DNA of 64,000 nt, from assembly GCF_037975245.1 (NCBI RefSeq), contig NC_092565.1:11962499-12026498 (forward strand). The letters run 5' to 3'. Below the pieces are notes generated by a model. It made no database searches. It had not been told where the DNA came from and worked only from the letters and a program-made list of their open reading frames with translations. Position numbers and translations under genes: made by a program. Source of the DNA: Apostichopus japonicus. Its lineage: Eukaryota > Echinodermata > Holothuroidea > Aspidochirotida > Stichopodidae. Of this stretch, positions 9,601-22,340 are shown piece after piece; positions within the stretch are counted from its first letter, which is position 1, and the number at the start of each line of letters is the position of its first letter.

Positions 9601-11617
9601 ATATATCAAGCGAATAGAATTTGAAACTTTTTTTTCATATTTCGTCAGAGATAAAACTGGAAGTTTTATGGGGAAAAAAGGAAAATGGGCAAAAAAATTG
9701 ACAACTCTTGACAGGAATGATGTCCCCCTCAAATCATTAGTAATTGAATAAGAGGGAGAGTCTTTGCTTTTTTCAATTTCAAGAAATATTTTCCCCGGCT
9801 CGACTTCTTCAGTTTACCCATCATATTGAAAGTGGTGTCACAAATATTTATTAAATCTGAGTAAAGAAAAAATAAAATCATTGATTGTGTTTTTGATCTG
9901 TTACTCTGGGGTATAACTTGAGAAAGTAATTAAAGACAGTTTACAAATTAGATTGTTGCTTAACTCCAGGCTTAATTTATCAATATCAAGGCCGCGATAG
10001 TTTTTCTTCTTCCTTTTTTCTCTCTTCAAGAATCTTCCCCAGGTGTAGTATTTTTGCTTTCTTTTCTTGAGTAGTTCTTATTCGTGAGGTAAATCAATCA
10101 TAGAAAATGTCACTCGATCTTGCTGGTGGCAAGAACAGAGCTGTCTCAGTTATCTGGCACCCCGAGGCATCCTTATACGGATGATCGGGGCTTAACTTCT
10201 GTTACTGTCCCTTATGGGGGGATAATACCTATAAACTCTACCTCTCTTTCCCGGTCTTTCCTTTCTCCTACTTTGGAGATGAATTGTCAATTTCTTTTTC
10301 AAAAGCATCCAAAGTAAATTCAGTTTATATCAAATATCAGATACGTATTGATTAGCTATATAATTTAATTTACAAAATTGTTTGCTTGAAAACAAAATTT
10401 ATGGATTTTGCACAAATTAATATATTTTAAAAAGTTGACTTTGGGAGATTGGGAAAGCGTCACTTGAGGCGATGTTATACTCGGTATAACCGAGGTAAAA
10501 GAGAGGGGGGAAAAGCCAAACCGCCGATAATCTTGAGTAATACGTCAATAGTTGAAAATTAACTTCCTTGTCAAGGAGGTCACAGCGGTGTGATAGAGAT
10601 GCAACATAATCGCAACACTTAATATGAATGTATATACATATTTAGTAAGTTGTATCAAGTATTTGTATGGATATATACATGTTATGACAAATACATGACG
10701 TATGCAAATAACAAGAACATCAGTTATCACACCAACGTGCCAAAATAAAAAGATAATGACCCTTCCCCTCACCCCCACTCACGTGCGATATAAACGCGCG
10801 ATATAAATGCGATTGAACAACACACACAAATTAAAAAGTAGTTATCAATAAAAACCTATATAGCCTGTTGACCTAATGGTAGAGCTAATGCATAGCCTAA
10901 TTTATAGCCAAAAAATCGAAATCCTCAACATGCACCATTTTACGTCATTTTTTCTTATCGGGGTGCGGGTGGGGAGGGGGAGTATACTCACAGAGTTGGG
11001 TTCAACGACCCCAAAGCCATACCTCACTTTTATAATATATGGACCTGGCCCTCGATTCTCATGTGCAAATATGTTACGTCATATTTGTGACCCTTGCCTT
11101 CTTTGAAGAAAGCTTGCATAATATTGTGACTGTATATATACTCGTGAAATACAGAGGAACTTCTTAACCGGGATACTTGGAGCTAACGTCATATACAACA
11201 TCAGTTCATTGGGCAAAGTCAATGTCCCTTATCTCTTAATTGGTAGGGGGCTCTTCCTGTCTCGCACACGTCCGCCCCATCCCATCCTCATTCGTTAACT
11301 ATATTGGTATAAGATTGCTAGAACTGTTCTCTTTTTTTGTCTGCACACAGGGAAATGTGAAGAATAGCCGTCAGTATGTGATGGAAGTATTAAAATACAG
11401 AGGAGACCATCAGCTTTTAGATCGGTTACAAAATTGGGAACCTCCGAGATTTCCAATCTCCGGAAAAGACTTACTAAACCTCGGAGTTCCGAAGGGAAAG
11501 CGGTTAGGTTATATTCTGAAATCATTAAAGGACAATTGGATTGAGAGTGACTATGAGCAATCAAAGGAAGACTTGCTGAAACTTGTCCCTCAACTACAAA
11601 CTGACCCTGCAAAGTGA
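394..11617 (+). CDS. TRNT1: TRNT1: tRNA CCA-adding nucleotidyltransferase, 6 coding exons
   Basis: Adds the 3'-terminal CCA to tRNAs in mitochondria and cytosol, using CTP and ATP without a template. Coding exons 394-672, 1159-1426, 2377-2503, 2820-3013, 3916-4157 and 11351-11617 sum to 1377 nt: 458 residues plus a TGA stop. All five introns are GT-AG and all phases fit. Visible class II nucleotidyltransferase motifs are GGPVRD (84-89), the metal-binding D-x-D in DDLDFAT (D98, D100), the basic turn [11 protein letters not shown] (153-163), RRD (172-174, NTP recognition) and EDYLRILR (215-222). About 50 N-terminal residues before MKLDTPEF are basic and hydroxylated, as in a mitochondrial presequence; the human protein starts its core at the same point. 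Length is close to the human 434. ATG 394 is the first in-frame start after a plausible acceptor AG at 388-389, so a non-coding first exon may lie upstream. M39 or M51 could serve as a cytosolic start. Confidence 0.95.
673..1158 (+). other. TRNT1 intron 1
   Basis: 486 bases from GTAACA to TTATGCAG. It contains a short (TA)n tract at 1121-1139 right before the branch/acceptor region; nothing else recognised. Confidence 0.85.
1159..1426 (+). CDS. TRNT1: TRNT1 coding exon 2 (residues 94-182, plus one base)
   Basis: The acceptor is TTTATGCAG, 19 bases after a (TA)n tract. The exon opens with [10 protein letters not shown], carrying the two catalytic aspartates D98 and D100, and runs through RRDLTINSM. 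The donor is TTCTTG/GTGAGG, leaving one base of Gly183 (phase 1). No stop in frame. The open frame extends beyond the donor, but that extension is lysine- and phenylalanine-rich intron translation. Confidence 0.95.
1427..2376 (+). other. TRNT1 intron 2 with minisatellite
   Basis: 950 bases. The first 320 are unremarkable; most of the rest (about 1751-2340) is the 27-bp tandem array described separately. The array reaches to about 35 bases from the acceptor, so the branch point must lie in or just after its last copies. Confidence 0.85.
1751..2340 (+). repeat. 27-bp minisatellite, about 21 copies, with U1-like motif
   Basis: A head-to-tail array with unit TTACCTGAATCCTGTATC plus TCTGTTCAC, read here as 21 full copies and a partial one. 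One copy is 26 bases and another about 24. Variants TTGCCTG and TTGCTTC recur, so unit subtypes exist. Because 27 is a multiple of three, it keeps one frame open with a nine-residue period (ISVHLPESC); I regard that as an artefact of the repeat. Ten copies contain exactly ACTTACCTG. Confidence 0.95.
2377..2503 (+). CDS. TRNT1: TRNT1 coding exon 3 (Gly183 to Arg225)
   Basis: The acceptor is CATTTTTCAG at 2367-2376, only about 35 bases after the end of the 27-bp minisatellite. The exon reads [15 protein letters not shown], then the [11 protein letters not shown] helix (residues 215-225) typical of class II CCA-adding enzymes. The donor GTAGGA follows AG of the Arg225 codon (phase 2). Confidence 0.95.
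2504..2819 (+). other. TRNT1 intron 3
   Basis: 316 bases between GTAGGA and TTACAAAAG. AT-rich; nothing recognised. Confidence 0.85.
2820..3013 (+). CDS. TRNT1: TRNT1 coding exon 4 (Arg225 to Gly290)
   Basis: The single A at 2820 completes AGA for Arg225, followed by [12 protein letters not shown]. The block [14 protein letters not shown] is almost the same as in vertebrate TRNT1, and the exon ends in LFPYIG. Acceptor TTTTACAAAAG, donor GTTAGT, one base of Gly290 carried over (phase 1). No open reading frame of 60 codons shows this exon on its own; it was found by reading phase and homology. Confidence 0.93.
3014..3915 (+). other. TRNT1 intron 4
   Basis: 902 bases between GTTAGT and ATTTCAG. 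AT-rich with no repeat array or coding homology seen. An open frame at 3740-3934 is non-coding intron running into exon 5 in another frame. Confidence 0.85.
3916..4157 (+). CDS. TRNT1: TRNT1 coding exon 5 (Gly290 to Leu370)
   Basis: After the acceptor ATATTTCAG the exon completes Gly290 and reads LPPAAS, corresponding to LPANAS in the human enzyme, through to [12 protein letters not shown]. The donor is GTTG/GTAAGT, a consensus site, phase 0. The last 30 bases and the donor are the apparent source of the degenerate tandem array in the following intron (4669-6518). Confidence 0.93.
4669..5188 (+). repeat. Degenerate ~97-bp tandem array derived from exon 5 end, left part
   Basis: Copies begin near GATCAGATCTCACTCAGTCC, continue with AAAGCTTGAAAACC and end in a donor-like core and CATACCGTTGT. 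Approximate copy starts: 4669, 4742, 4839, 4924, 5041, 5139. The core lines up with the last 30 bases of exon 5 and its GTAAGT donor; the copy at 4774-4815 agrees at most positions over about 37 bases. Divergence between copies is high, so the array is old. Confidence 0.85.
5189..6025 (+). mobile_element. 5'-truncated CR1/Rex-like LINE fragment
   Basis: The conceptual frame starts at the reverse transcriptase catalytic box ([11 protein letters not shown], near 5197). It continues with [17 protein letters not shown] and VDKYKYIG, then after frame breaks [16 protein letters not shown] and a thumb/C-terminal segment at 5536-5748 ([11 protein letters not shown]). These blocks are typical of CR1/L2/Rex LINE reverse transcriptases. 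A stop after YIGTC and frameshifts show it is dead. It ends in AATAAATTGAATTC followed by a short TTGAATTCAA repeat. It is flanked by identical 27-bp direct repeats at 5162-5188 and 6026-6052, the expected target-site duplication. Confidence 0.85.
6026..6518 (+). repeat. Exon-end-derived tandem array, right part
   Basis: Continuation of the array after the LINE. Copy starts are near 6089, 6189, 6288, 6362 and 6455, after the duplicated target at 6026. The 6213-6240 segment (CTTGAAAACCGTACAAGGATC) is the copy closest to the real exon 5 end. The later copies are more eroded. Confidence 0.85.
8463..8895. mobile_element. Possible hAT-like nonautonomous element remnant
   Basis: The left edge CAATGGCTGATCCATGATTT followed by CTCGGAAGGGG resembles the terminus pattern CAGTGGCGGATCCAGG of nonautonomous hAT elements, and a related end occurs at 44556. 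At the right, CTTGACTACGCTCCCG could be a decayed inverted end. No target duplication could be read, so limits are uncertain. Several short open frames overlapping this GC-rich stretch have no homology. Confidence 0.3.
11351..11617 (+). CDS. TRNT1: TRNT1 coding exon 6, C-terminus and stop (residues 371-458)
   Basis: The acceptor is TTGTCTGCACACAG. The exon begins [20 protein letters not shown], which aligns without gap to the human segment after DFIID, so no exon is missing in the 7.2-kb intron. [20 protein letters not shown] matches the conserved [20 protein letters not shown] block. The frame ends with TGA at 11615-11617. Confidence 0.94.
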   Translation, partial: GNVKNSRQYVMEVLKYRGDHQLLDRLQNWEPPRFPISGKDLLNLGVPKGKRLGYILKSLKDNWIESDYEQSKEDLLKLVPQLQTDPAK

Positions 11618-12319
11618 ACAAAAAGTCGTGGAACAATACTATTCTCGACGACGAGGAGGGGGGGGGGTCTGAAACGGACTACACATCGAAGAATATGGTG
11701 GAACCTGCAGCAGAGAATGAAACCCCCCCAAAACAACCCAGGTAGTCAAGGTCAGAGCTGCGTACACAACGTCTTGGATATTGACGACAGACATAGATGC
11801 AGGGACGCAACCACGTATACCTCCGGGTGTGTGTGTGTGCGGGGGGTGGGGGTTAGTCCCCCTTAGAATGAAATCATGGGTGGTTCCGCCCCCTACCCCC
11901 TCCTCCCACCAGTAGACAGAATTTTACAAACAAATCCATGTGTAGATCATTAGATAGATATACAAAACGTATGTGTGGAACAACCTAAACAGTGGAAAAT
12001 TCTCAACGTTGTTGCAAAAGTTGAAAAAAAGACAGCGTCATTTTCCATCTAAGCACTACAATGAGATACGTGCAATTGTCTCGCACACCCGTCATCAACT
12101 CTTCCAGTCTTTGATAAAATAAGGTGAATTGCTGAAATGAACTGTTTTTGTGATGCAATACTAGAATATCTAACCACTAAGACATTACATTATTGATGAC
12201 AATCACAGCGTGTAGTACATGCAAAGACTATATAGACAAGGCTGTGTTCAACCGCAACAAAGTGTGTACTTTCGTCTAGTTTGCTCACTCTTTCCGAGTA
12301 GCTTTTATATTTTAATTAA

Positions 12320-12325
12320 AATAAA
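12320..12325 (+). terminator. Candidate TRNT1 polyadenylation signal
   Basis: First AATAAA seen after the TRNT1 stop, about 700 bases downstream. Plausible as a 3' UTR end, but unsupported by transcript data. Confidence 0.25.
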
Positions 12326-14893
12326 ATTAGTCTCTACATGATGGTTGGTGTGTTACAAATAGAAAGCCATTATACTTTGCTTAAAAAGCAAAAATGAAAC
12401 AGAAAGCATGAAGTACTGTGATGTAACCAAGTTACAATATATTTCATATATATACCGCATGTAACGTAGAGACTGGTATGTGTCATTAATAACATAGCAT
12501 ACTTCCAAAGTTTTCCAGCCTATAAACACAACAGTCATCAACTATTGATTTGATTTTGATTTTTTGGTACTTCGGTCGTCATCCAAAATGTTGGAAAATG
12601 CAAATATTTACGATGCGAATCGTAGATAGACCGATACATCAAATGTATATTAAGTTATTAACATGTAAACACATAAGCAAAGACTAAGGGTTTATAAATA
12701 TGTGCTTGATCGCGAGGACAAAATAGATTCACTTTTGTTTTCGGTTATTTCTTGTTTCTCATCAGTTTGTTCAATTATAACGACGGTAAACGCGTTACAC
12801 AGTTTAAAGTTTTGTGCAAGGTCGCCAATTCATGGCAATTTTTTTTTTGAGAAGCTATATGCTACAGAAACGGCATTGTTATAGAATCTAAAACATCCCA
12901 TTATTGACAAATTCGAAAAAAAGAAAATTGTCACATGTCCTCATCAAGTTCATCTAAAGGATAAACCAACTTGTTTGAGCATATTATTTACATAAAATAT
13001 CTCGCACTCACGTGCCGCAGTCATTAAAATGGAATCATTATTAAATAATAAATTAATTGAAAGTGAAATCGTATTTTGCTTTAAACCTTTTTAAATGAAT
13101 TCCAGTTTAAACTTCTTGTAATGAAATGGTCTTATACACGAAATTACAACATATGAGCGGAGTGTGTTTCAGTCATATTTTCACCATTTTGATGTGGACG
13201 GAGGATGGAGATGGGGATGGAGACAGTGGGGAACTGGAGGAGAGGGGGGGGGTGCATGATCATCACAAGTTCAAGAGGGGTGTACAAAGCTACTGAGCAA
13301 ATGAAAGTTGGTTTACCATACTTCCCGATTCATCGAGATTCTCCCGTTTATTTAAATTCCTCCTCGTATACTTCGTGTCTTTCGAGACTCAGTGAGAGAA
13401 CAATCTCTCAGATGTAAATCTATGGCATTCATTTTATTTCTGGCAGAAGAAAGCAAAGTAATAGTAACAAAGGGGCCATTGTGAAAAGAGAGAGATAGGG
13501 AAAGGAATGACTGAACAAAATAATGGAATTTTAAATTTCAATTATGAGATTACATAAGCCAAAAATCTCACACGTAATATGCCATTACGTAACTCTTCTG
13601 TTAAATCCGTTAGAGATGAGAGATCTCCTTTTTGCGCTGACATATGCAATACAAAACTTTGGTTGTTTTTTTGCAACAGGTTTGTCAAATGTCAAATGAA
13701 CTTTTTATTTTGGAACTGTACAATAATGACAAGTTAAAGAACACTCCCCTGTTTCTTTGAGGGGAAGGGTGGAGGGGGGGGGGGGTTGTTAGTGGTCTGG
13801 TAATATACAAAATGCGACACATTGTATGTTTGAGAACACTTGCAGTTATTGTTCCCTTTGTCTGCTTTAATCCAGTAGTATCGACAGTGAGTCTAACGTG
13901 GAACAGAGAGCCTTGTTTTGGTATAGAAAAACTTGTCTCCATTTTAGTTGTAGTTTCTCTGTTACTCATATCAAAACTTCTAAAGCAATACCGAAGACGC
14001 AGGTTAATGAGTGTCATAGTAACCCATTCATACTCACATTAACTCAAATAATGAACAGAGATTACACCCTTAGGCTTGACTATGCCGAAGATATTCATCA
14101 ATCATCCTTATTTTCGTTCGCCAATTTTAGAAAAAATTTTCCTTCTTTTTTTTTTGGTTGTTGTCCTTTCCGTTAAAGTTATACGACTACTAATAATAAT
14201 ATCGTTCACGGGAAGTTAAATTTCAAAGGGGTTGAGAAAACACGTTTCTTTCTGGTTTTATATAAGGATTAAAATAACTGGTAACGCGTAGATAATCACT
14301 CTTTGATCATATTTCAATATCATACTATTACTTAAACTAACCCTCAGGTATAGGGACATAGGGTGCAGTTATGAGATGCAGCCATTGTCCGCCTCCAACT
14401 TGACTTGAGGGCGTTCGTGTCAGCTTTGATCTTTACCGACATAGCACGAACCTTCTTGTTCTCTCTTTGCCCTTATTTGGCAAGATATGGAGATAAAGAT
14501 GTCAGAAGATCGTATAGAAATAGGTTAAAACATTAAAATAAGAAGTGCAGAGAAATAAATAGAGAGAGAGAGAGAGATGGACATTGTCCATACAAAAGAA
14601 ACGACCGCAGGATAAAGACTAGTCTGACGCCATTAAGAATATAGCTTTGGTCATCTATACTTTATGGGGGTTGGGGATAAGTTATAGGGTTTTCTGATCA
14701 AATTGGTTATGAATTATGCCTTTTGGCCAGCTTTTAACCATTTCATATGTTATATATACATGTATTTAGCAGTACCTTTATCAGTAAATTGTCTTGTTTG
14801 CACCGCGAACGTTGTTCCTATAGCTGCATGTATTAATAAACCGTCTGGGTTTATAAAAGGCGTACTAACTCCCCCCCCCCCTTCTTAATTTCA

Positions 14894-15152
14894 CAGGCCC
14901 GTATGAAAGCGCGGGGAGGGTGTTTCAACGGATGAGCACGCAACCCCCTCCCACTCCCCCACCCCCCTTTTCGAAGTTCCATACTTTCCTGGGTTGAAAA
15001 CAGATTGATGGTTACACCATTTTGCATCTAAGCTCCCATTACTATACAAGGAAAGACCACCCCTCCCCCTCTCTCCCAGGATGGTGTTCGATGTAAAGGT
15101 TCACATCTTCAGTAAACGCACCACTCATAGAAAATCCTGCGTACGGTCCCTG
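14894..15152. mobile_element. MITE-like 259-bp element with imperfect inverted ends
   Basis: The left edge reads CAGGCCCGTATGAAAG. The right edge, read on the minus strand, is CAGGGACCGTACGCAGGA. The two share CAGG followed by CCGTAYG, a pattern found at ends of hAT-like nonautonomous elements. No clear target duplication remains; a C-run of 11 lies just left of it. Confidence 0.35.
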
Positions 15153-16739
15153 TGGGGAGGGGAGGGGTTTGGGCGCATGGCGTCGACCCTCTCACCGTTG
15201 GCTTGCTACAGCCCTGGTGGAAGCATTCTTAATTCTGTAAGATCGTGTATAGCCTGAGGGGACCACGTGACTCTGTTCACTTCGATGTAGGGAGCTGTTA
15301 GGGCCTGTAAAGCACTTGAGTCGAATGGAACAGATGGTATGGCGACCTACATATTGGTATTAGCAAGCGAGGATCACTAGCCTTAGTTGACTTTGCATCA
15401 CATTTATCTCGAAATTATTCACATAAAAGCACATTAAATTTGTAGTAGATTTGAAAATTGATGGATTACGACGAATAAAAACCAATAAATCCAACTGACG
15501 TTGTTTATCTTTCTATGAGCTCTTTATATTGTATTTGGACTTACACGATTTGGGTAACCGCAACATTTATACCAACAATAGACCAACATAATGAGATTGC
15601 CACCCCGAAACTAACATTTCAACAATTGGCCAACGGTTGTATTAATAAATGACAAAAGGTTATATTATTAAAAAATCAGTTGTACATGATTTTGTACTTT
15701 TACGAGAAGTTCATGGATATACGAAGGGGGAAATAAAAAGAACCTTTTATAAAACGAGTAGTGATGAGTTTGTACGACAAACAGACCTGGGATGTGTTAC
15801 CATGACGATGAGTCCAAAACAAGAATGTTATCAAATTGTACTTTGTTCCGTCGTCAAAAGCATTTAATGTCATTGGAAATTAAATGGGAGATCGTATAAG
15901 AAAACTAGAGTGCTATTGTATGGTATGCATGGCAACTCCAGATATTACTCTTGTTTACGAAAGCTGGGGGGGGGGGGGTTTGTGGAAATTAGCCTTTAAA
16001 TGGTGGTATGAAGTTTCGGGTTGTCTTGAATAGGGACGATCAGTACCGCTACCATTTCTACAGAGAAATGTGCAATGTTGCCCTTTGAAAAAATCTAGCC
16101 CCTCCCCCCCCCAAAAAAAAAACCACTGCTATCAATTTACGGCGTTGTTTTTATGTATCACTTTGAGTTCATGAGAAATTACCGGTTTGAACAGCTCGGG
16201 CTCATGAGTTTGAGTGACTGGACTGAATATACTCTAATACACAGACCATGGTGGGTCAATTCCGCGGGAGCAACACAAAACTCAGTTGGCAAACATTGAT
16301 ACTAGTATGGTCTCAAATCGACATGTTTACAATATGCTACAAATTTGCCAAGGACAAATTGGTGTTGAAATGTCATCCAGAATGCTCTGATGTTAATATG
16401 ATTTTTTTTTTCAAAAAATAAACATATTTCGAACAAAAAATGCAGTACAAAATTCCACGGAGACGACCTTTTATACTGCAGGAATAACGTGGGGTTATTT
16501 CATCCCGTTCGACACATCGAGAACTGAGAGAAAGTTTATCTTGCGGCAAGGTTCTCGAGGTCGAATGGATGGATATTTTTGTTACCATGGAGATATATGG
16601 TCGTCGTGTGCTAGAGTCATGTCACCCATGAAGCACCGTATTATGCAAAGGGTCATTCCATGTGCGATGTGTCATATTTTTGGTTAACAATACTTTGTGT
16701 CCCATATCGCTCTGTTTTATATTCTTGGCGGACGTCGTG

Positions 16740-16839
<100 letters not shown>

Positions 16840-19800
16840 TTTGGCAGTTCAAAAATGGTTTATTTATTATTCTTCCAAAGGAAAAAAAAGAAAGACTATT
16901 TAAAACAAAAGATTCAAAAGAAGAAATGGTCGACGCTATATCCTCAGTCTTACGTCGTTTAAATTTCTGTATACATTCAAGACATATTTAGGACGGATAA
17001 TTTCTCATTTCTTCGAACGTTTGTCAGGAGAAACATCCAGAAAATATCTAATAAAATTATACCATTCCCATTTCTGGTTAAATTAAAAACTCTTTGAAGA
17101 GCCTCCTGTTTAATATTCAAGGATTAAATAAGTAATTGATGGTAAAGATATCTTGTTGCTATAGGTTTGGCAGGACGTTTCAAAGTTTATCAGGGATAGT
17201 GTTGCATTTTTTTTTAAATGAAGTTGATCAGACGAAAGCGTGACATTTGTATCATTGGTATGATATATCTGATTGAAAAGGCGTCAAATAAAATGCCATA
17301 TCTTGGAAATAACTTTTAACTTTAAGTAAATAAAAGAAAAAACATCCCTTTCTACGAAGTACGCATCGCGCAGGTCTTAGCCATTTATTCCATTTTTTTA
17401 CCCGAAAAAAATTGATTTCCGAATTATCTTTTCTACCTCTCTGCGCTTGGTCGCCATTTAATCAAATCTACTGAGTATTGCTAAGAAACAATATAATAAT
17501 AAAAAGATAAAATGATAATAATGTAGTTGGTCAATTGCAGATCAATTTTCCATTAGAGAAAACACTTATTCATTCGTATTTTGATACAATTTCGTGAATG
17601 AAATAGCACATCTGTGTGTGCGTGTCTTATATATATATATATTTATACATTTACGTTCACATATGTGGCGTAATTTAACGGTGTCTTCATACTCATCTAC
17701 CACAGACCATGGACGTATGAAAAATCACTCGGGAGAAATCACGAATATTATCTACGAATCTTCGATCAATTGCCCAAAAAAAACAACCAAAAAAGCACAG
17801 AGACAGACAAATATCAGCTATAATGTCGACTCTTCAGAATTTGTTCTAAAATTTAAGACAATTTAGATAATAAAACTGAAAGCTCTCCCGTCACGATAGT
17901 TCATTATTTTTAGGCTATACTTATTAGGTTGTTCGAGGTATTTTAGATAGAGTAATTCGTGATCATAGTCCGATTTCAGATAATTTTTAAATTATCACAG
18001 GCGTCAGAATAACTCCCAGATCCCCTTTTTGTACAACTTTAACTATTTTATCGTCAAAAATGTGCAATGTTTTTTCAATATGTGGCCTGGCTTCCGACTA
18101 AACAAAACGAGCATACACGATGAAAAACAAAATCCAGTTATATATTGGGCAATACGTATATTAGCACCGTGATCCAATATCAGCGTTATAATTAAGACTG
18201 AAGTGAATCCAACACGTGGTCTTTTTTCATTGCCAATTAGTCTACTACACGTCTGGTGTGTATAATAAGCTATAGGATATCGTAGAGAAATAAAACGTAA
18301 TGTCTAACAACTTTTAACATTTATATTTGAATTACTGTGGGGGTAATATTGAAGGTATATATATGTTAAGATTAGTACATTGAATGATGTCTTTATGTTA
18401 TTTAGCGGGATATATCAGTTAAAGCTAACACCAAAGTATACGGTACGCATGCCAGCTGTCGTACCTGAGGCTTGACCAAATAGGGGGGGGGGGAGGGTCG
18501 GGCTTTTGGGACGGGGTGAGGGAGGGACATGTGTTCACCATCCAATAATCGCAGGTTAAGAAAGTCAACGAGCGTACAATAAATTTATCATTTTATAAAT
18601 GTTGATTTTATTTATACAGAATGTAGTGAAGGAATTATCATGGGATTTCTCTTTCCCTGAACAGAGTTATTCAACATTCCCCTCTTCATAACCAACTGCT
18701 TGTAGTTTCGAGTATCGCTCATGTAAACCTTGTCTCCTTTACCCCTCATTATCATTAACGTAGCCGGATTCAGGAGCCGGGCCCGCAAATGCCTAATTTT
18801 ACGACAGCATTTGTCCTTCTTTAAATCAGATCATGCATTTGCCCCATATGTATACCCTATACTCAAAAGTGAACACTTATACCCCTCACCGTGCTATAAT
18901 CCTTTCTGGATCCGTTCGTCGTTTTCATATCATCCCTGTGTGATATATCTTTAATTTGAGGCGCTGTCGCTATTAATTATCTGTAGTTTTAGTTAGTGAG
19001 TTAGATCCATACACAATTTTAATTGATCCTTACATGGATTAACCATCTATTCACACGGACTTCCGCTTGTGTCAAATAAAACACGTGTGTGCTTTTCGTC
19101 TCTTCCTGTAGTCAGAACCTTATATAGACGTATATACGATGAAGTTATATATATATACGTATATGATTTCTGTGCCTGTTCAATATTAACTGCTAAAAAA
19201 ATGTCGCCACCTATTTCGTTGGCCCCTTCATACGCCTGCTTGGCCGTGACATTGTCGCTGAAACCTCAAGGCTGTAATTGAAGCATTATTAGGTTGAGGG
19301 AGTGACTGGGAGAAATCTACTTATACACTTCCACCTTCATGATCAGGAATATTTATCCAGCTCAGTGTTATCGTCTGCTACACGCCCAAATCCATTTCCC
19401 GCCAAAATAATCTTCAAAGTATTGTTTTTGATCGATGCACTGACGCAATTTTATTTGAACAGCCGTGTAGCAATCCCCAGGCGGATACGTTAAGATTTGT
19501 TCGTACAGTCGTACACAATTTTTTACGATAAAAAATTATGTCACAATTAAGACAAATTATGGACCAAACAAAAAATTCAGAGAGCCTCGGTTTCAAGATA
19601 GTGTTTCGGATTGATGGATACTTAATTGGCCCAATTAAATAAGTTGGACCAAGCTGTTCTTTTACTTGTTATCAATTAAAGAGTTGTTAAGCTTCAACAC
19701 GTTTGAAAATGCCCCAAGCATTCTTTACATAACGACGAAAGGTCTGTGATTAAAGTTGAATTAAGGTATCAAAAATAGGCAAAGAGGACCTAATTTGTAG

Positions 19801-20210
19801 TTCGCCTTCGGAAATCTCGAAGGACTATACTTACAAACCTGCTGACTGAATCAATTCTATTACAGCATAACTTTCCCCAAAATTTCGTTCGATGTTGTTT
19901 CCTCTGGCTAGTTGAAACAAGAAAGAAGTAAGCCAATACTAGACTTTGCAAAGAGAAAAATCTTTAAAGCTACGGAGTGAGTTCCCAAATCCGCGAATAA
20001 ATTTTATAAAAATTTCTAATGAGAATTCTTTCTTTAAGAGTATCAAGGATGATGGATGACTCATTTTAGAAGCATAAGAGAGTGGCTTCTATATTCTAAC
20101 AAACAGTAGCTTTAAACCAGAGGATATTTTCGCCCATATTAGGAGCTAAAGTTGTAGGATTTCACTCCCGGAAACAGGGCAACTCACTCAATTAAAGAGT
20201 GAACACTCTT

Positions 20211-20232
20211 AAAGAGTGAAGTTTCACTCTTT
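20211..20232. repeat. 22-bp near-perfect palindrome
   Basis: AAAGAGTGAA, two bases GT, then TTCACTCTTT. Further AGAGTGAA/CACTCTT copies flank it (20193-20245). It lies about 120 bases before the LINE fragment and may be part of that insertion or a separate foldback. Confidence 0.8.
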
Positions 20233-20351
20233 GAAATGAAGAGTGTAGTAAATATTATTATGATACTTTGTTGCATCAATTGTGTCAGAACAGAAGCGCC
20301 ATGCTTTGAACGAAAACCTTTAAATAATTATGTAGACCTACAACACTTTCA

Positions 20352-20896
20352 CAATGAGGCATAGTCTATGGCATAATATTGGTCACATTCGCCGTTACCT
20401 CACCATGAGTGCAACTATCTCACTTATTAAAGGTCTTGTTACCTCAAAACTGGACTACTGTAATTCGCTAATGTATTGTCTGTCAGAAACCCAATCTCGG
20501 TAACTACACCGTGTACAGAATATGGCGGCACGCATAAATTACCAGGACATCCAAATTTGATCACCCTTAGGACACTTCGTAGTTTGTCCCCTCGCTATAT
20601 GAACCAATTTCCATTAGTGAGCACCGTCCAACAAGATATTTAAGGTCTCGATATACCGCGATGTTGACTGTTCCGCTCATCAGAGCATCACATGGCGAAA
20701 AAGTATTTCCTGGGCTGCCCCTCATTTGTGGAACAAGCTTCCAACAACAATCCGTATACTATCAATTCGCTTTTTCCTGCATTTACTGAAGTACTTGGTT
20801 CAGCTTTATGTATTTCTATTTCTACTTCTTTTGTTTGTAATGTGCCTGCGAACAGACTTCTTGTTTTGTATCGAGCGCTTAAAATATCTGGAATAA
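20352..20896 (+). mobile_element. LINE 3' fragment (Jockey/CR1-like reverse transcriptase C-terminus)
   Basis: The conceptual translation gives HNIGHIRRYLTMSATISLI, then LVTSKLDYCNSLMYCL and LHRVQNMAARI, the usual end of the reverse transcriptase region in CR1/Jockey-group elements. About 150 bases further comes ISWAAPHLWNKLPTTIR, the conserved tail block of the same ORF2. In-frame stops show it is dead. The 3' end passes directly into ATA repeats and then the (GAT)n array. Confidence 0.8.
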
Positions 20897-21411
<515 letters not shown>

Positions 21412-22340
21412 GGGGTGAGGTGTGGGAGATAAGTCATCTCGATGAGCTTGCCTCAAGGCCAACTGGCTTTAGACAAACATGCTGTACAAACCGTGTTTAC
21501 TTGAAATGTGTTTTATTATTATATTCTTATATCGAAAACGGTATGTAGGAATTGACTACAGAAAAACCTCCTTGTTCTTTGGAAACGTTTGACCTATACA
21601 CCTATACGTCTGTCATTTATCTTGTGTCGTCTTTATACTTCTACTTTCACCTTTAATTTTAGTTTAACGCTTCATTCTTCTGCTCCTCCTTCTTCTTCTT
21701 CTTCTTCTTCTCCATCTCCTTGATTTTAAATAAGTGCAATTGGTCGCTATAGTGAAATATTTCGTGTACTGTTGTTGGTTAAAGAAGCGATATTAATGAT
21801 TTTAGTTACAAGAAAGAAGACAAACATTTCCAGAGACTTGCTCGTTCTTTATTCACGGGTCAATTAATCGTTTAAAATAATTAACGAATAAAGAGTACGT
21901 CAGTTTATGAAGTCTAATCGTTAACGGGGAATTAGGCATGGTTTTACAATTGATGGGTTTACAAAGGCATGGATAACCTTCTTTTTAGCAGATTTGGAGC
22001 AATAAACCGCAATAAAATGATTGTCACCTGGTCAGGTGGATTTAGGTTAATTCTCAATGAAAAAGGTTGTTTTGGCACACATTTAAAAGAGCAGATTTAG
22101 CTTCCATTTTTCCCCTTCAAATTTCGATACGTTTAAGTACAATCGAAATATACACACTTTAGTGAAATTTTACATTATTTTCATAAACTTTCTGAGCATT
22201 ACAGTGAGCTTTACAGCTTTGAGTAAATCAGTTTTGACTGAATTGATTGACAGTCGTGGTACATTTATAATTTTATTTATTGCTTTATTATATGGTTAAT
22301 TTATTTTCGAGCTGTTTATATTTATCTGTTAAGTGTATTG

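Larger units (their letters stand above)
4158..11350 (+). other. TRNT1 intron 5, 7.2 kb
   Basis: From the consensus donor GTAAGT to TGCACACAG. It holds the exon-end-derived tandem array (4669-6518), a truncated LINE inside it (5189-6025), G-runs at 4576-4587, 6952-6967 and 8935-8944, and a hAT-like remnant around 8463-8895. From 6.5 to 8.4 kb and from 9.0 to 11.3 kb I see only AT-rich single-copy-looking sequence and frames without homology. Confidence 0.85.
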